DNA of 30,857 bases, from NCBI RefSeq assembly GCF_030146175.1, contig NZ_JASLCE010000003.1, positions 1 through 30,857 of the forward strand, written 5' to 3'. The notes beneath the pieces are model-generated. The model was not told where the DNA came from. It searched no databases and saw only the letters and a list, made by a program, of their open reading frames with translations. A program made the position numbers and the translations under genes. Of the stretch, positions 1 through 9,400 are shown one piece after another. The first letter of the stretch is position 1, and every line of letters begins with the position of its first letter. The DNA is from Flavobacterium sp. Lineage in GTDB: Bacteria; Bacteroidota; Bacteroidia; Flavobacteriales; Flavobacteriaceae.

Positions 1-66
1 AACGGGGTTCGAACCCGCGACCTCAACCTTGGCAAGGTTGCGCTCTACCAACTGAGCTATTTTCGC
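1..66 (-). tRNA. tRNA-Gly (anticodon GCC), 3' end cut off by the window edge
   Basis: Read on the minus strand, the 5' acceptor strand GCGAAAA starts at 66. A D-arm with AGCTCAGTTGGTAGAGC follows, then an anticodon stem CAACC/GGTTG closing the loop TTGCCAA, with the GCC anticodon at 33-31, and a T-arm with GGTTCGAACC. Only the first base of the 3' acceptor strand lies in the window, so the remaining acceptor bases, the discriminator and any CCA are missing. The anticodon reads glycine codons GGC and GGU. It lies downstream of mutS on the same strand, but a promoter-like motif at 116-145 suggests it has its own transcript. Confidence 0.95.
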
Positions 67-115
67 ATTTTATTTTTTCTTAGAACGTCGCTATACTTGT
101 TCTGTATTGCGGATG

Positions 116-145
116 CAAATTTAGTACATAAATCTAATTATACAA
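116..145 (-). promoter_or_regulatory. Bacteroidota-type promoter for tRNA-Gly
   Basis: On the minus strand TAAATTTG (123-116) matches the -7 consensus TAnnTTTG of the Bacteroidota primary sigma factor. TTG (145-143) sits 19 bases upstream, which is the expected spacing for the -33 element. Transcription would start about 40 bases before the tRNA. The motif match is seen directly; the promoter function is inferred. Confidence 0.5.
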
Positions 146-211
146 GTCTTTTCCTGAAAAAAAATAAAATCTTTTTTTAATGTATTGATAACCTTTAGGT
201 TAATTGTGGAA

Positions 212-2818
212 TTATTTTTTGGTTAGCATTCGTTTGATCTCGTTCAGCTTCATCAGCGCTTCCACAGGCGTTAGCGTGTTGATATCCGTATTGAGAATTT
301 CATCCTTGATTTCTTCCAATAACGGATCGTCCAGACTAAAAATACTCAGCTGCATTTCGTCTTTATCCGACTTTACGCCGGCCAAAGCTTCGCTCGAATG
401 ATCCTTTTCAAGCTTTTTAAGCAATTTCTGGGCTTTCTGAATCACCGTTTGGGGCATTCCGGCCATCTTGGCCACATGAATACCAAAACTGTGTGCACTG
501 CCGCCTTTTACAAGCTTACGGATAAAAAGCACGTTGTCTTTTAATTCCTTTACCGAAACGTTGAAATTCTGAATACCGTCAAAGATCACTTCCATTTCGT
601 TTAACTCATGGTAATGGGTGGCAAACAGCGTCTTTGGCTTTGCCGGATGTTCGTGAAGATATTCTGCAATCGCCCATGCAATCGAAATACCGTCATACGT
701 ACTCGTTCCACGGCCAATTTCATCCAGTAATACCAGACTTCGATCGGAAATATTGTTCAAAATAGAGGCCGTTTCGTTCATTTCGACCATAAAAGTCGAT
801 TCGCCCATCGAAATGTTATCCGACGCACCAACACGGGTAAAGATCTTATCGACAATTCCCATTCGGACACTTTCGGCCGGAACAAAACTTCCCATTTGTG
901 CTAGCAATACGATCAATGCTGTCTGACGTAAAATAGCCGATTTACCGGACATATTCGGACCGGTAATCATAATAATCTGCTGGGTTTTGTTATCCAGAAA
1001 AACATCGTTGGCAATATACGGAACACCAATTGGTAGCTGTTTTTCAATAACCGGGTGACGCCCGTTTGTAATTTCCAGCTCAAAACTTTCGTCAATTGTC
1101 GGTTGAATATAATGATTCTCGATCGCCAGTTGCGAAAAAGAAGTCAAACAGTCCAGTTGTGCGACCAGATTGGCGTTTACCTGTACCGCTTTGATATAGG
1201 TCGATACCCATAATACCAGTTGCTCGAACAATTCCAGTTCCAGTTTGTAAATCTTTTCCTCGGCACCTAAAATCTTACTTTCGTATTCTTTTAGCTCTTC
1301 GGTAATATAACGCTCGGCATTCACTAAGGTCTGCTTGCGGATCCATTCGGACGGAACCTTGTCTTTATGGGTGTTTCGGACTTCAATATAGTAGCCGAAT
1401 ACATTGTTAAAGGATACTTTTAACGACGGAATACCGGTTTTTTCGCTTTCACGGGTTTCCAAAGCTTCCAGGTATTCTTTTCCGGAAAAAGCAATACGGC
1501 GCAGTTCATCCAGTTCGTCGTGGATTCCGGTCGCAATAGCGTTTCCTTTGTTGATCGCTACCGGAGCATCGGGATTTAGATTGGCTTTGATTTTCTCGCG
1601 TAATACATCACAGGAATGCAGTTTTTCGCCAATGTTTTTGACCGATGGATTGCTGCTTTCCTGAGCGATGGTTTTAATCGGAATAATCGCATCCAGAGAA
1701 TTAGACAGGTAAATTAACTCACGCGGACTTACCTTTCCGGTGGCGACTTTCGAAATCAAACGTTCCAGATCGGAGATTTGTTTGATCTGATATTGTACTT
1801 TTTGTAATTCCTCCTGATTTTCTTTAAAATAGGCCACCACATTATGACGTTCTTTTACGCGATCGGCATCCTTTAACGGAAGTGCCAACCAGCGTTTTAG
1901 CAAACGACTTCCCATAGGCGAAAGCGTTCGGTCGATTACGTCTAATAAAGTCACTGCATTTGGATTTGTACTGTGGTACAATTCCAGATTGCGAATCGTA
2001 AAGCGATCCATCCAAACATAAGCGTCTTCGGCTATACGATGGATAGAGGTAATATGTTGTATTTTGTTATGTTGTGTTTCGGATAGGTAATATAAAATCG
2101 CGCCCGAGGCAATTAAACCTTCGGGAAGCTCGTCCACGCCAAATCCTTTTAGGGAGTTGGATTGAAAATGATTGGTAAGCGTTTCAAAGGCGTAATCTTC
2201 CTTGTAAATCCAGTCTTCCAGAAAAAAAGCATGAAAATGCTCGCCAAAAGTTTCTTTAAACTGATTTTTATGGTTTTTAGGTACCAGAATTTCACTCGGA
2301 CTAAAATTTTGAAGCAGCTTGTCGATATACTCGGCATTTCCCTGTGAGGTTAAAAATTCACCGGTCGATACATCCAAAAAGGAAACACCTAATGTTTTTT
2401 TGCCAAAGTGTACCGAAGCCAAAAAGTTATTCGATTTGGAATGCAATACTTCGTCGTTTAAAGCAACTCCCGGTGTAACCAGTTCGGTAACCCCACGTTT
2501 TACGATCGTTTTGGTCATTTTCGGATCTTCCAGCTGATCGCAAATGGCTACACGTAGTCCGGCTTTTACCAGTTTCGGCAAATAGGTGTTTAACGAATGA
2601 TGCGGGAATCCGGCCAATGCGGTTTCCGAATCCGATCCGGCACCGCGTTTGGTTAAGGTAATGCCTAAAATTTGAGAGGCACGAACGGCATCGTCACCAA
2701 AAGTTTCGTAAAAATCGCCCACGCGGAACAATAAACAGGCATCGGGATATTTTCGCTTGATCTCATTGTATTGCTTCATTAAAGGGGTTTCCTTCGGTGT
2801 TTTTTCTTTTGTTGACAA
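212..2818 (-). CDS. mutS: DNA mismatch repair protein MutS
   Basis: This ATPase recognises base mismatches and small insertion loops and recruits MutL in post-replicative repair. The 868-residue product is a normal MutS1 length. The mismatch-reading motif GDFYE puts Phe36 and Glu38 at the same numbers as in the E. coli protein, which supports the ATG chosen as start. Clamp and connector domains fill the middle. The C-terminal ATPase has a Walker A GPNMSGKS at residues 620-627, a Walker B with [14 protein letters not shown], and the following FATHYHEL switch. The gene is transcribed alone. Upstream on the minus strand a TACTTTCG motif (2855-2848) resembles a -7 promoter box. No MutL gene is nearby. 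Confidence 0.98.
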   Translation of the reverse strand: MSTKEKTPKETPLMKQYNEIKRKYPDACLLFRVGDFYETFGDDAVRASQILGITLTKRGAGSDSETALAGFPHHSLNTYLPKLVKAGLRVAICDQLEDPKMTKTIVKRGVTELVTPGVALNDEVLHSKSNNFLASVHFGKKTLGVSFLDVSTGEFLTSQGNAEYIDKLLQNFSPSEILVPKNHKNQFKETFGEHFHAFFLEDWIYKEDYAFETLTNHFQSNSLKGFGVDELPEGLIASGAILYYLSETQHNKIQHITSIHRIAEDAYVWMDRFTIRNLELYHSTNPNAVTLLDVIDRTLSPMGSRLLKRWLALPLKDADRVKERHNVVAYFKENQEELQKVQYQIKQISDLERLISKVATGKVSPRELIYLSNSLDAIIPIKTIAQESSNPSVKNIGEKLHSCDVLREKIKANLNPDAPVAINKGNAIATGIHDELDELRRIAFSGKEYLEALETRESEKTGIPSLKVSFNNVFGYYIEVRNTHKDKVPSEWIRKQTLVNAERYITEELKEYESKILGAEEKIYKLELELFEQLVLWVSTYIKAVQVNANLVAQLDCLTSFSQLAIENHYIQPTIDESFELEITNGRHPVIEKQLPIGVPYIANDVFLDNKTQQIIMITGPNMSGKSAILRQTALIVLLAQMGSFVPAESVRMGIVDKIFTRVGASDNISMGESTFMVEMNETASILNNISDRSLVLLDEIGRGTSTYDGISIAWAIAEYLHEHPAKPKTLFATHYHELNEMEVIFDGIQNFNVSVKELKDNVLFIRKLVKGGSAHSFGIHVAKMAGMPQTVIQKAQKLLKKLEKDHSSEALAGVKSDKDEMQLSIFSLDDPLLEEIKDEILNTDINTLTPVEALMKLNEIKRMLTKK

Positions 2819-2935
2819 GGCTTTTCGATTTTATGTTTTGTAAAAAGCGAAAGTAAGGATTTTTTAGAAAAAGTAAAGGGGACAATCCGAACTTAATGTT
2901 TGTCATAAAGCCGGTTTACTATCGGATTTTATGAT

Positions 2936-2943
2936 TAATTTTG
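2936..2943 (+). promoter_or_regulatory. Promoter -7 box (TAATTTTG) for the first SpoU methyltransferase
   Basis: TAATTTTG is an exact TAnnTTTG match, 21 bases before the ATG at 2965. The in-frame TTG at 2941 lies inside this box, so it is unlikely to be the translation start. No convincing -33 TTTG is seen (GGTTTAC about 18 bases upstream is a weak candidate). Confidence 0.5.
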
Positions 2944-2964
2944 CCGTTTAGTATTGGAAAAAAG

Positions 2965-3501
2965 ATGAGAAAACTAGCGAATAGCGAATTAGAGCGAAAA
3001 AACATATCCGAATTCAAGGAAGCCGAAAAAACACCGATTATAATTGTATTGGACGATATCCGGAGTTTACATAATATCGGATCGGTTTTTAGAACGGCGG
3101 ATGCCTTTCTGATCGAAAAGATTTATCTGTGCGGCATTACGGCGACGCCTCCGAATAAGGAAATTCATAAGACCGCTTTGGGTGCGACCGATACGGTAGC
3201 CTGGGAATATGCAAAAGATGTATTGGAAGTGATCGAAAATCTGAAAAAGGAAAAAGTATCGGTTTTTGCAATCGAACAGGTGGAACATTCGGTATTCTTA
3301 CAGGATTTTATTCCGGAAGCGGATGCCAAATATGCGCTGGTTTTTGGAAATGAAGTAAAAGGTGTCGCGCAACAGGCGATCGATGCTGCCGATGGAACGA
3401 TCGAAATTCCGCAATTGGGAACCAAACATTCGTTGAATATCTCCGTTAGTGCCGGAATTGTGGTTTGGGATCTATTCCGAAAAATGGAGTTCGGAGGTTA
3501 G
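2965..3501 (+). CDS. SpoU/TrmH-family RNA 2'-O-methyltransferase
   Basis: Predicted SAM-dependent methyltransferase that 2'-O-methylates a ribose in tRNA or rRNA; the exact target cannot be told from sequence. The 178-residue protein is essentially a bare SpoU catalytic domain with a trefoil knot. Motif 1 is in LDDIRSLHNIGSVFRTADAF, with the conserved Asn and Arg. Motif 2 is in ALVFGNEVKGV and motif 3 in IPQLGTKHSLNISVSAGI, with the Ser-Leu-Asn of the SAM-binding knot. It lacks the N-terminal substrate-binding domain seen in RlmB, so it resembles TrmH- or TrmL-like short forms. The ATG at 2965 is preferred over an upstream TTG that overlaps the promoter box. Its stop overlaps the stop of the convergent folK fusion by four bases. 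Confidence 0.9.
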   Translation: MRKLANSELERKNISEFKEAEKTPIIIVLDDIRSLHNIGSVFRTADAFLIEKIYLCGITATPPNKEIHKTALGATDTVAWEYAKDVLEVIENLKKEKVSVFAIEQVEHSVFLQDFIPEADAKYALVFGNEVKGVAQQAIDAADGTIEIPQLGTKHSLNISVSAGIVVWDLFRKMEFGG

Positions 3502-4634
3502 ACTTTTATTTTCGCGGAAATCATATCCAGAATCTGAAGGTAGTCTTCTTGGTTTTCCACAAAGTCATAATCGGACACATCGATAATTAATACGTTGAGG
3601 TTACTTTGCGATTTGATATAATCCAGGTAACCTCTGTTTATTTTGTCCAGATATTCGGCCGGGATTTCCTGTTCGTACGAACGACCTCTTTTGCGGATGT
3701 TTTCCAACAGGCGTGGTGTGTTCTGATACAGGTACACATACAATCCGGGTTTGGGCATTTCTTTATAAATGATGTCAAACATCGTTTTGTACAATCGAAA
3801 TTCATCTTCGCCTAAGGTTACTTTGGCAAAAATCAACGATTTAAAAATATGGTAGTCGGCGACAATAAAGTCTTTAAAAAGGTCGAATTGCGCCAGGTCA
3901 TCGGACAATTGTAAATAACGATCGGCCAAAAACGACATCTCCAATGGAAACGCATAGCGCGCCTGATCTTTGTAAAATTTTGGAAGAAACGGATTGTCGG
4001 CAAAACCTTCCAGAATTAATTTGGCGTTAAAATCTTCCGAAATCTTGGTGGCAAGGGTTGTTTTTCCGGCGCCAATGTTTCCTTCTATCGCGATATAGTT
4101 AAAATGTTGCAGTTCGAATTTTTCAATAGGCGAAGCAAGCTTGCCCACTACGGTACACGTACTGTTGTCGGAAGTAATAGCGATCAGTTCGGGAATGCTT
4201 TTCTTTAAAACCGGATGTATCCAATCCAGGCGCAGGTCGTTTAGCGGTTGTAGCACAAACAAACGGTGTTGCATTTGTGGATGCGGAACCTGCAAATCTG
4301 GAGTATCAATGATCATTTCGTCGCAACTGATAATATCCAGATCGATCGTGCGTGCCTGATAGCCTTCCTGAGTGCTGCGGATGCGCCCCAGTGTTTTTTC
4401 GATAGCCAAAATCTTTTCCAGTACGGTTTCAACCGAACGATGCGTGTGAAGTACCAATGCGCAGTTATAAAAGGCATCGCTTTCAAATCCCCATGATGGC
4501 GTCTCGTAAAGTCGTGATATACGAATAACGGTGCCTATGTTTTTATGAATCAGGTTAATGGCGTTTTGAATGTTTTCAATACGGTTTCCCTGGTTGCTTC
4601 CTAATGATACTACTACTTGATTCTGACTGCGCAT
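3498..4634 (-). CDS. folK: Fusion of HPPK (FolK) and deoxynucleoside kinase
   Basis: The 378-residue protein joins two enzymes. Residues 1 to about 160 are 6-hydroxymethyl-7,8-dihydropterin pyrophosphokinase (folate pathway), with VVSLGSNQGNR near the N-terminus, and ARTIDLDIISCD and VPHPQMQHRLFVLQPL downstream; these carry the metal- and ATP-binding residues of the family. From about residue 175 to the end is a deoxynucleoside kinase-like domain with the P-loop EGNIGAGKTT (around 182-192) and the lid-like stretch RKRGRSYEQEI. HPPK alone is usually about 160 residues, so the second half is a true extra domain with no frameshift between them. Where many kinases of this family have a D/E-R-S motif, this one reads FIVADYHIFKS. 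The substrate (dA, dG, dC or T) is not predictable here. The fusion is, to my knowledge, recurrent in Bacteroidota. Confidence 0.93.
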   Translation of the reverse strand: MRSQNQVVVSLGSNQGNRIENIQNAINLIHKNIGTVIRISRLYETPSWGFESDAFYNCALVLHTHRSVETVLEKILAIEKTLGRIRSTQEGYQARTIDLDIISCDEMIIDTPDLQVPHPQMQHRLFVLQPLNDLRLDWIHPVLKKSIPELIAITSDNSTCTVVGKLASPIEKFELQHFNYIAIEGNIGAGKTTLATKISEDFNAKLILEGFADNPFLPKFYKDQARYAFPLEMSFLADRYLQLSDDLAQFDLFKDFIVADYHIFKSLIFAKVTLGEDEFRLYKTMFDIIYKEMPKPGLYVYLYQNTPRLLENIRKRGRSYEQEIPAEYLDKINRGYLDYIKSQSNLNVLIIDVSDYDFVENQEDYLQILDMISAKIKV

Positions 4635-4669
4635 ACGGCAAAATAACTAAAAGAATTTTAGAATTAAAG

Positions 4670-4677
4670 TATATTTG
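4670..4677 (+). promoter_or_regulatory. Promoter -7 box (TATATTTG) for sppA
   Basis: TATATTTG matches TAnnTTTG exactly, in the 114-base gap between the divergent folK fusion and sppA. A start site near 4684 would leave an untranslated leader of about 65 bases before the ATG at 4749. No clear TTG is seen 19 bases upstream. Confidence 0.4.
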
Positions 4678-4748
4678 TTGGAAGTGTTGATAAATTGTTT
4701 TGTAACAATTATGGAAAAACACCTACTTATTATAAAAACGAAAAAGAA

Positions 4749-6521
4749 ATGAGATTTTTAGGAAACGTACTGGCTACCATAGTAGGACTATTTGTGTTTT
4801 TTATGGTACTGTTTTTCGGAATTGTACTTATTGGGGCAATTTTCGGAGGCGATAGCGATAAAGTAAAAATAAAAGACAATTCGGTTATCGAACTCGATTT
4901 GTCGGAAGTAAAACAGGATTACGGCGGGAAATTCAATTTTACGGATTTTAATTATTTCGAAGCCAAACATGACGGTGTTGTCGATGTATTAAATGCGATT
5001 GAGGCGGCTAAGACTGATGATAAAATCAAAGGGATTTCGATCGTAAACAATACGGCAATGATTGGTATTGCACAGCGTAAAGCGGTTCGTGACAAACTGG
5101 AAGATTTTAAAAAATCAGGAAAGTTTGTGGTAGCCTACGCCAATGCCTATTCACAAGGGGAATATTACCTGGATTCCGTTGCGGATACCTTATATGTGAA
5201 TCCGGTAGGCGAATTGGATTTTAAAGGTCTTTCTACCGAAATCTTATTCTTTAAAGATTTTCAGGATAAAACCGGTGTGAAAATGGAAGTAATCCGTCAC
5301 GGAAAATACAAAAGTGCCGTAGAGCCGTTTTTAGAAAACGAAATGAGTCCGGCCAACCGCGAGCAGATGACGGTTTTACTGAATTCAATCTGGTCTACCG
5401 TAGTGGATGATATTTCCAAAAGCCGTAAAATTTCTGTAGATAGCCTAAATGCGATTGCCAATAATCTTGGTGCCAGAACACCGGAATTGGCAAAAGCTAA
5501 AAAATTAATCGATAAAATCGGTTATGAAGACGAGTATCATAACGGTATCCGTCGCGCTTTAAAAGTAGAAAAAGACGAAGAATACAATAAAGTTGACATT
5601 CTGGATTATGCCCGTAACGTAGCCAATACAAACGATAGTTATACGGCTAAAGATCGTATCGCGATTATTTATGCGCAAGGTGAAATTCTTTCCGGTGAAG
5701 GCGATGTAAGCTATATCGGCGAAGGTTCAATGCGTCGTTCGTTAGAGGATGCGCGTAACGACGATAATGTAAAAGCGGTTGTTTTACGTATCGACAGTCC
5801 GGGAGGTAGTGCGCTGACTTCGGAATTAATCTGGAGAGAAATCGAACTGACCAAAAAGAAAAAACCGGTAGTGGTTTCTATGGGGAATCTGGCGGCTTCG
5901 GGAGGTTATTATATCGCTTGTAATGCCAATACCATTTTTGCCGAACCAAATACCATCACCGGATCAATAGGGGTTTTCGGAACATTGCCAAACTTTAGTC
6001 CGTTGGCTAAAAAAATAGGAATCAATGCCGAGCAGGTAAAAACACACCAAAATGCATCCGGTTACAGTGTTTTTGAACCGCTGGATGAAAACTATAAAAA
6101 TGTAGTGTTGGAAGGTGTGGAGCATATCTATAATACCTTTGTAAGTCGTGTGGCTGCCGGAAGAAAAATGACATTTGCTCAGGTGGATAGTATTGCTCAG
6201 GGACGTGTTTGGGCTGGGAAAGACGCCATTAAAATCGGATTGGTCGATAAAATGGGCGGATTGGATCAGGCAATCAAACATGCGGCTTCATTGGCAAAAA
6301 TCAAAGAATACAAAACGGAAGATTATCCGGAATACAACAAAACGGTACAGGATATGCTTCGCGGTTTAACCGGAGGTAGTGTATCGATGTTCCAAAGCCG
6401 TGAAGCGTTGATCAAAGAACAAATCGGAGACGAAGGCTATCAGGTAATCGAACAAATTCGAAGAGCTAAACAACAACGAGGTGTTCAGGCATTGATGCCA
6501 TTCGAATTGGTGATTCAATAA
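4749..6521 (+). CDS. sppA: Signal peptide peptidase SppA, long (67K) form
   Basis: Membrane-anchored serine protease of family S49 that degrades signal peptides left after export. From the ATG at 4749 it has 590 residues, typical of the tandem-domain 67K form. One membrane segment lies at about residues 4-30. The N-terminal domain supplies the predicted catalytic Lys188 in GKYKSAVEPF, and the C-terminal domain supplies the nucleophile Ser384 in GNLAASGGYYIA. The 196-residue gap between them is close to that in E. coli SppA (Lys209, Ser409). The TTG 54 bases upstream would add a charged, poorly conserved tail before the membrane segment, so I reject it. Two hairpins downstream end the transcript. 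Confidence 0.95.
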   Translation: MRFLGNVLATIVGLFVFFMVLFFGIVLIGAIFGGDSDKVKIKDNSVIELDLSEVKQDYGGKFNFTDFNYFEAKHDGVVDVLNAIEAAKTDDKIKGISIVNNTAMIGIAQRKAVRDKLEDFKKSGKFVVAYANAYSQGEYYLDSVADTLYVNPVGELDFKGLSTEILFFKDFQDKTGVKMEVIRHGKYKSAVEPFLENEMSPANREQMTVLLNSIWSTVVDDISKSRKISVDSLNAIANNLGARTPELAKAKKLIDKIGYEDEYHNGIRRALKVEKDEEYNKVDILDYARNVANTNDSYTAKDRIAIIYAQGEILSGEGDVSYIGEGSMRRSLEDARNDDNVKAVVLRIDSPGGSALTSELIWREIELTKKKKPVVVSMGNLAASGGYYIACNANTIFAEPNTITGSIGVFGTLPNFSPLAKKIGINAEQVKTHQNASGYSVFEPLDENYKNVVLEGVEHIYNTFVSRVAAGRKMTFAQVDSIAQGRVWAGKDAIKIGLVDKMGGLDQAIKHAASLAKIKEYKTEDYPEYNKTVQDMLRGLTGGSVSMFQSREALIKEQIGDEGYQVIEQIRRAKQQRGVQALMPFELVIQ

Positions 6522-6586
6522 GATCCCGTATTGTAGAGAAATGCTACAAATTCCGGTGAAAAGTTTCCGGAAAACAAAATAAATAC

Positions 6587-6605
6587 AGCCTTTTAAAGGC
6601 TTTTT
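6587..6605 (+). terminator. Short Rho-independent terminator after sppA
   Basis: A 6-bp stem AGCCTT/AAGGCT (6587-6592 and 6596-6601) with a 3-base loop is followed by TTTT. It is small but correctly placed 65 bases after the sppA stop, and it is the first of two tandem hairpins. Confidence 0.55.
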
Positions 6606-6610
6606 ACAAC

Positions 6611-6657
6611 AAACCAACTTATTTTCTGTTATCAGTAAATAAGTTGGTTTAATTTTT
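6611..6657 (+). terminator. Second, stronger hairpin terminator after sppA
   Basis: A perfect 14-bp inverted repeat AAACCAACTTATTT (6611-6624) and its complement (6637-6650), with a 12-base loop, is followed by AATTTTT. It separates sppA from the AsmA-family gene. The AT-rich tail also contains promoter-like sequence for the next gene. Confidence 0.7.
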
Positions 6658-6689
6658 GTAGTAAATTCGTAAGATAAATATTTCGAGTT

Positions 6690-9296
6690 ATGTTAAAGAA
6701 AATCCTAAAAGGTTTCGGTATCTTTTTACTGTTATCGATAATTACGCTGGCGGCGGTTCCGTTTATGTTTAAAGACAAAATCAAGGAGTTGGTTGCCAAA
6801 GCCATTAATGAAAATGTAGATGCCAAAGTCGCTTTTGAAGATGTGGATCTGAGTTTGTTTAAAAGCTTTCCCAATGCGAACATTACAATCGATAAGATTA
6901 GTGTGATCAATAAAGCGCCGTTCGAAGGGGATACGCTTTTTTATTCCGGCGAGGTAAACCTGAAAATGTCCATTAAGGAGTTGTTTAAAAAAGACGGCGA
7001 AGCGATGAAAATCGACGGTTTCTACTCGAAAGACGGCGTCGTGAACATCATCTTTAATAAAGACGGCCTTGGGAATTTTGACATTGCGTTAAAAGATCAG
7101 AAAGAAAACGAACCGTCCGAAAGTAAGCCGTTTGCGCTTAATCTGAAAAAATACGAGATCGAAAACCTGCGTTTTACGTATAGTGACGAGAAGTCCAAAA
7201 TCAAAATGGTGGTGGATAGCCTGAATCACGAAGGAACGGGGAATTTTGCCGCTCAGAAATTGGATTTGGCAACAAAATCGTCGGCCAAATTGTCTTTGGA
7301 CATGGACAAGGTGAAGTATATGAAAAACGTATCGCTTAACCTGGATGCGGTTTTAGGAATTGACTTAGAAAAACAAAAATATACTTTTAAGGAGAATAAA
7401 GCACTGATCAACCAGTTACCGCTGGAGTTTGATGGCTTTATTCAAATGGTGGAAAACGGTCAGGAATATGATCTTAAATTTAAAACGCCTACTTCTTCGT
7501 TTAAAAACTTCCTTGGGTTAGTGCCGGAAGCCTATGCCGGAAATCTGAATACGGTAAAAACAACGGGTGATTTTAAAGTGAACGGTACGGTTAAAGGAGC
7601 GCTTACCGATACGACGGTTCCTAAATTCAATATCGAAATTGCCTCCGATAATGCATCGTTCCAATATCCGGACTTACCGAAATCGGTACAAAATATCGTG
7701 ATCGATACGCATATTGTAAACGAAACGGGATTGATGAACGATACCTATGTAAATCTGGATAAATTGTCATTCCGTATTGATCAGGATGTGTTTAATGCGA
7801 AAGCCAATATCAAAAATATTACACAAAATGCGTTGGTAGATGCCGAATTAAAAGGAGTGATCAATCTGGCAAATGTAACCAAAGCCTATCCGGTAAAACT
7901 GGAAAAACCGCTATCTGGAATTTTAAAAGCCAATGTGGTAACGAAGTTTGATATGAAATCGGTGGAAACAAGCCAGTATCAGAACATACAAAATTCCGGA
8001 AATATCAGCCTGACCGGGTTTAATTATGCCGGTCCGGAATTGGCGAAACCGATCCAGATCAAACAGGCGACTGTGGCTTTTAATCCAAACCAGATCCGAT
8101 TGAATCAATTGGATGCGGTAACCGGTAAATCGGATATTAAAGTAACCGGAACATTGGATAATTTCTACGGATTTGTCTTTAAAAAACAGGTCCTAAAAGG
8201 GAATTTCGATATGAGTTCGAATCAGTTGTTAGTGTCGGATTTTATGACGCCATCGGCACCGGAAGCTGCGCAAACGAAAACGGCTGCGCCTAAGGAAGCG
8301 GTGAAAATCCCGGCTTTCCTGGATTGTACTATTACAGCCAAAGCCAATACGGTGGTATATGATAATTTGACGTTAAAAGCGGTTTCTGGAAAAATGATCA
8401 TTAAAGATGAAGCGGTAAAACTGGAAAACGTAAAAACATCGATGTTCGACGGTCAGATTGGGGTAGATGGTATGGTGTCGACCAAAGGAGCGGTGCCGAA
8501 GTTTGATATGAATCTGGGACTAAATGCCGTGGATATTGCCAAGTCGTTTACACAATTGGATATGTTGAAATCGATTGCGCCGATTGCCGGTGTGATCAAT
8601 GGAAAACTGAATTCGACAATCAAGTTATCCGGAAATCTGGATGCCAAAGAGATGACGCCGGATCTGAAAACGATTTCCGGGGATTTATTAGGGCAGTTAT
8701 TGTCGACATCGATCAATGCAAAGAATTCGAATTTATTGAATGCTTTGGATGGAAACCTGAAGTTTATCGATTTGGATAAGTTAAATCTGAACAACCTAAA
8801 AGCGCATTTGTCGTTCGATAATGGAAAGGTAAATGTAAAACCATTCGATATCAAATATCAGGATATTAAAGTGACGGTTGGTGGACAACACGGTTTTGAT
8901 CAATCAATGAATTACAATCTGAAATTCGATGTGCCGGCGAAATACCTGGGATCGGATGTGAATAAGTTGTTAGCGAAGTTATCGCCTTCGGATGCGAATA
9001 AATTACAGGATATACCGGTCAATGCAATTTTAACCGGAAGCTTTAAAAATCCTAAGGTTTCAACCGATTTAAACCAGGCAGTTACCAATATTTCAAATCA
9101 GTTAATTCAACAACAAAAAGATAAACTGATCAATCAGGGAACCGGAGCATTGGAAAATCTTTTAGGTGGTGGTAAAAAGAATACCGGAACCGGAACAACG
9201 GCCGATACAACCAAAACCAAACCGAAAGACGATATTAAAAATACGGCTGCGAATGCCATAAAGGGGCTGTTCGGGAAAAAGAAAAAAGAAGAATAA
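6690..9296 (+). CDS. AsmA-family protein (large, inner-membrane anchored)
   Basis: The 868-residue protein has one N-terminal membrane segment (about residues 7-27). A short AsmA-type N-terminal domain follows with the stretch LSLFKSFPNANITIDKISV, and then a long beta-rich periplasmic region. Such AsmA/TamB-like proteins form elongated hydrophobic grooves thought to carry phospholipid between the membranes. The C-terminal third has the repeated pattern of predicted beta strands (VKPFDIKYQDIKVTVGGQHG). The tail after about residue 800 is low-complexity, rich in Gly, Thr and Lys, and ends KKKKEE. It is a stand-alone unit between terminators. TAAATTCG (6662-6669) is a possible -7 box. Assignment to the AsmA family is firm; the exact cargo is unknown. 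Confidence 0.85.
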   Translation: MLKKILKGFGIFLLLSIITLAAVPFMFKDKIKELVAKAINENVDAKVAFEDVDLSLFKSFPNANITIDKISVINKAPFEGDTLFYSGEVNLKMSIKELFKKDGEAMKIDGFYSKDGVVNIIFNKDGLGNFDIALKDQKENEPSESKPFALNLKKYEIENLRFTYSDEKSKIKMVVDSLNHEGTGNFAAQKLDLATKSSAKLSLDMDKVKYMKNVSLNLDAVLGIDLEKQKYTFKENKALINQLPLEFDGFIQMVENGQEYDLKFKTPTSSFKNFLGLVPEAYAGNLNTVKTTGDFKVNGTVKGALTDTTVPKFNIEIASDNASFQYPDLPKSVQNIVIDTHIVNETGLMNDTYVNLDKLSFRIDQDVFNAKANIKNITQNALVDAELKGVINLANVTKAYPVKLEKPLSGILKANVVTKFDMKSVETSQYQNIQNSGNISLTGFNYAGPELAKPIQIKQATVAFNPNQIRLNQLDAVTGKSDIKVTGTLDNFYGFVFKKQVLKGNFDMSSNQLLVSDFMTPSAPEAAQTKTAAPKEAVKIPAFLDCTITAKANTVVYDNLTLKAVSGKMIIKDEAVKLENVKTSMFDGQIGVDGMVSTKGAVPKFDMNLGLNAVDIAKSFTQLDMLKSIAPIAGVINGKLNSTIKLSGNLDAKEMTPDLKTISGDLLGQLLSTSINAKNSNLLNALDGNLKFIDLDKLNLNNLKAHLSFDNGKVNVKPFDIKYQDIKVTVGGQHGFDQSMNYNLKFDVPAKYLGSDVNKLLAKLSPSDANKLQDIPVNAILTGSFKNPKVSTDLNQAVTNISNQLIQQQKDKLINQGTGALENLLGGGKKNTGTGTTADTTKTKPKDDIKNTAANAIKGLFGKKKKEE

Positions 9297-9301
9297 AACA
9301 G

Positions 9302-9329
9302 AAGGCTATCCAAACGGATAGCCTTTTTT
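9302..9329 (+). terminator. Rho-independent terminator after the AsmA-family gene
   Basis: A 10-bp perfect stem AAGGCTATCC/GGATAGCCTT (9302-9311 and 9316-9325) with loop AAAC is followed by further T residues, five bases after the stop codon. This is a textbook intrinsic terminator. Confidence 0.9.
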
Positions 9330-9355
9330 GTGTCTTTATTTTGCATCTAAACTTT

Positions 9356-9388
9356 ACACCTGACAGGTTTTCGAAACCTGTCAGGTGT
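9356..9388. repeat. 33-base near-perfect palindrome, probable dispersed repeat unit
   Basis: Fifteen bases ACACCTGACAGGTTT (9356-9370) are followed by TCG and then the exact reverse complement (9374-9388). It lies between two convergent genes and just after a separate, complete terminator. No T-run follows on either strand, so it is not a typical terminator. The core CCTGACAGGTTT with its mirror image resembles palindromes I remember as scattered through intergenic regions of Flavobacterium genomes. Only one copy is present in this window, so the dispersed nature is from memory and not shown here. Confidence 0.7.
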
Positions 9389-9400
9389 TATAACTAAATT

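Noticed and set aside
189..202. Small inverted repeat TAACCT-TT-AGGTTA after mutS, considered as its terminator
   Set aside because: The loop is only two bases and no T-run follows on the minus strand, so it does not fit an intrinsic terminator.
4695..4748. TTG start 54 bases upstream for sppA
   Set aside because: It would add a polar leader before the membrane segment; the ATG at 4749 gives the normal family N-terminus.
8453..8854. Minus-strand open frame of 133 codons inside the AsmA-family gene
   Set aside because: It opposes a long, coherent AsmA-family frame, and no promoter or domain supports it.
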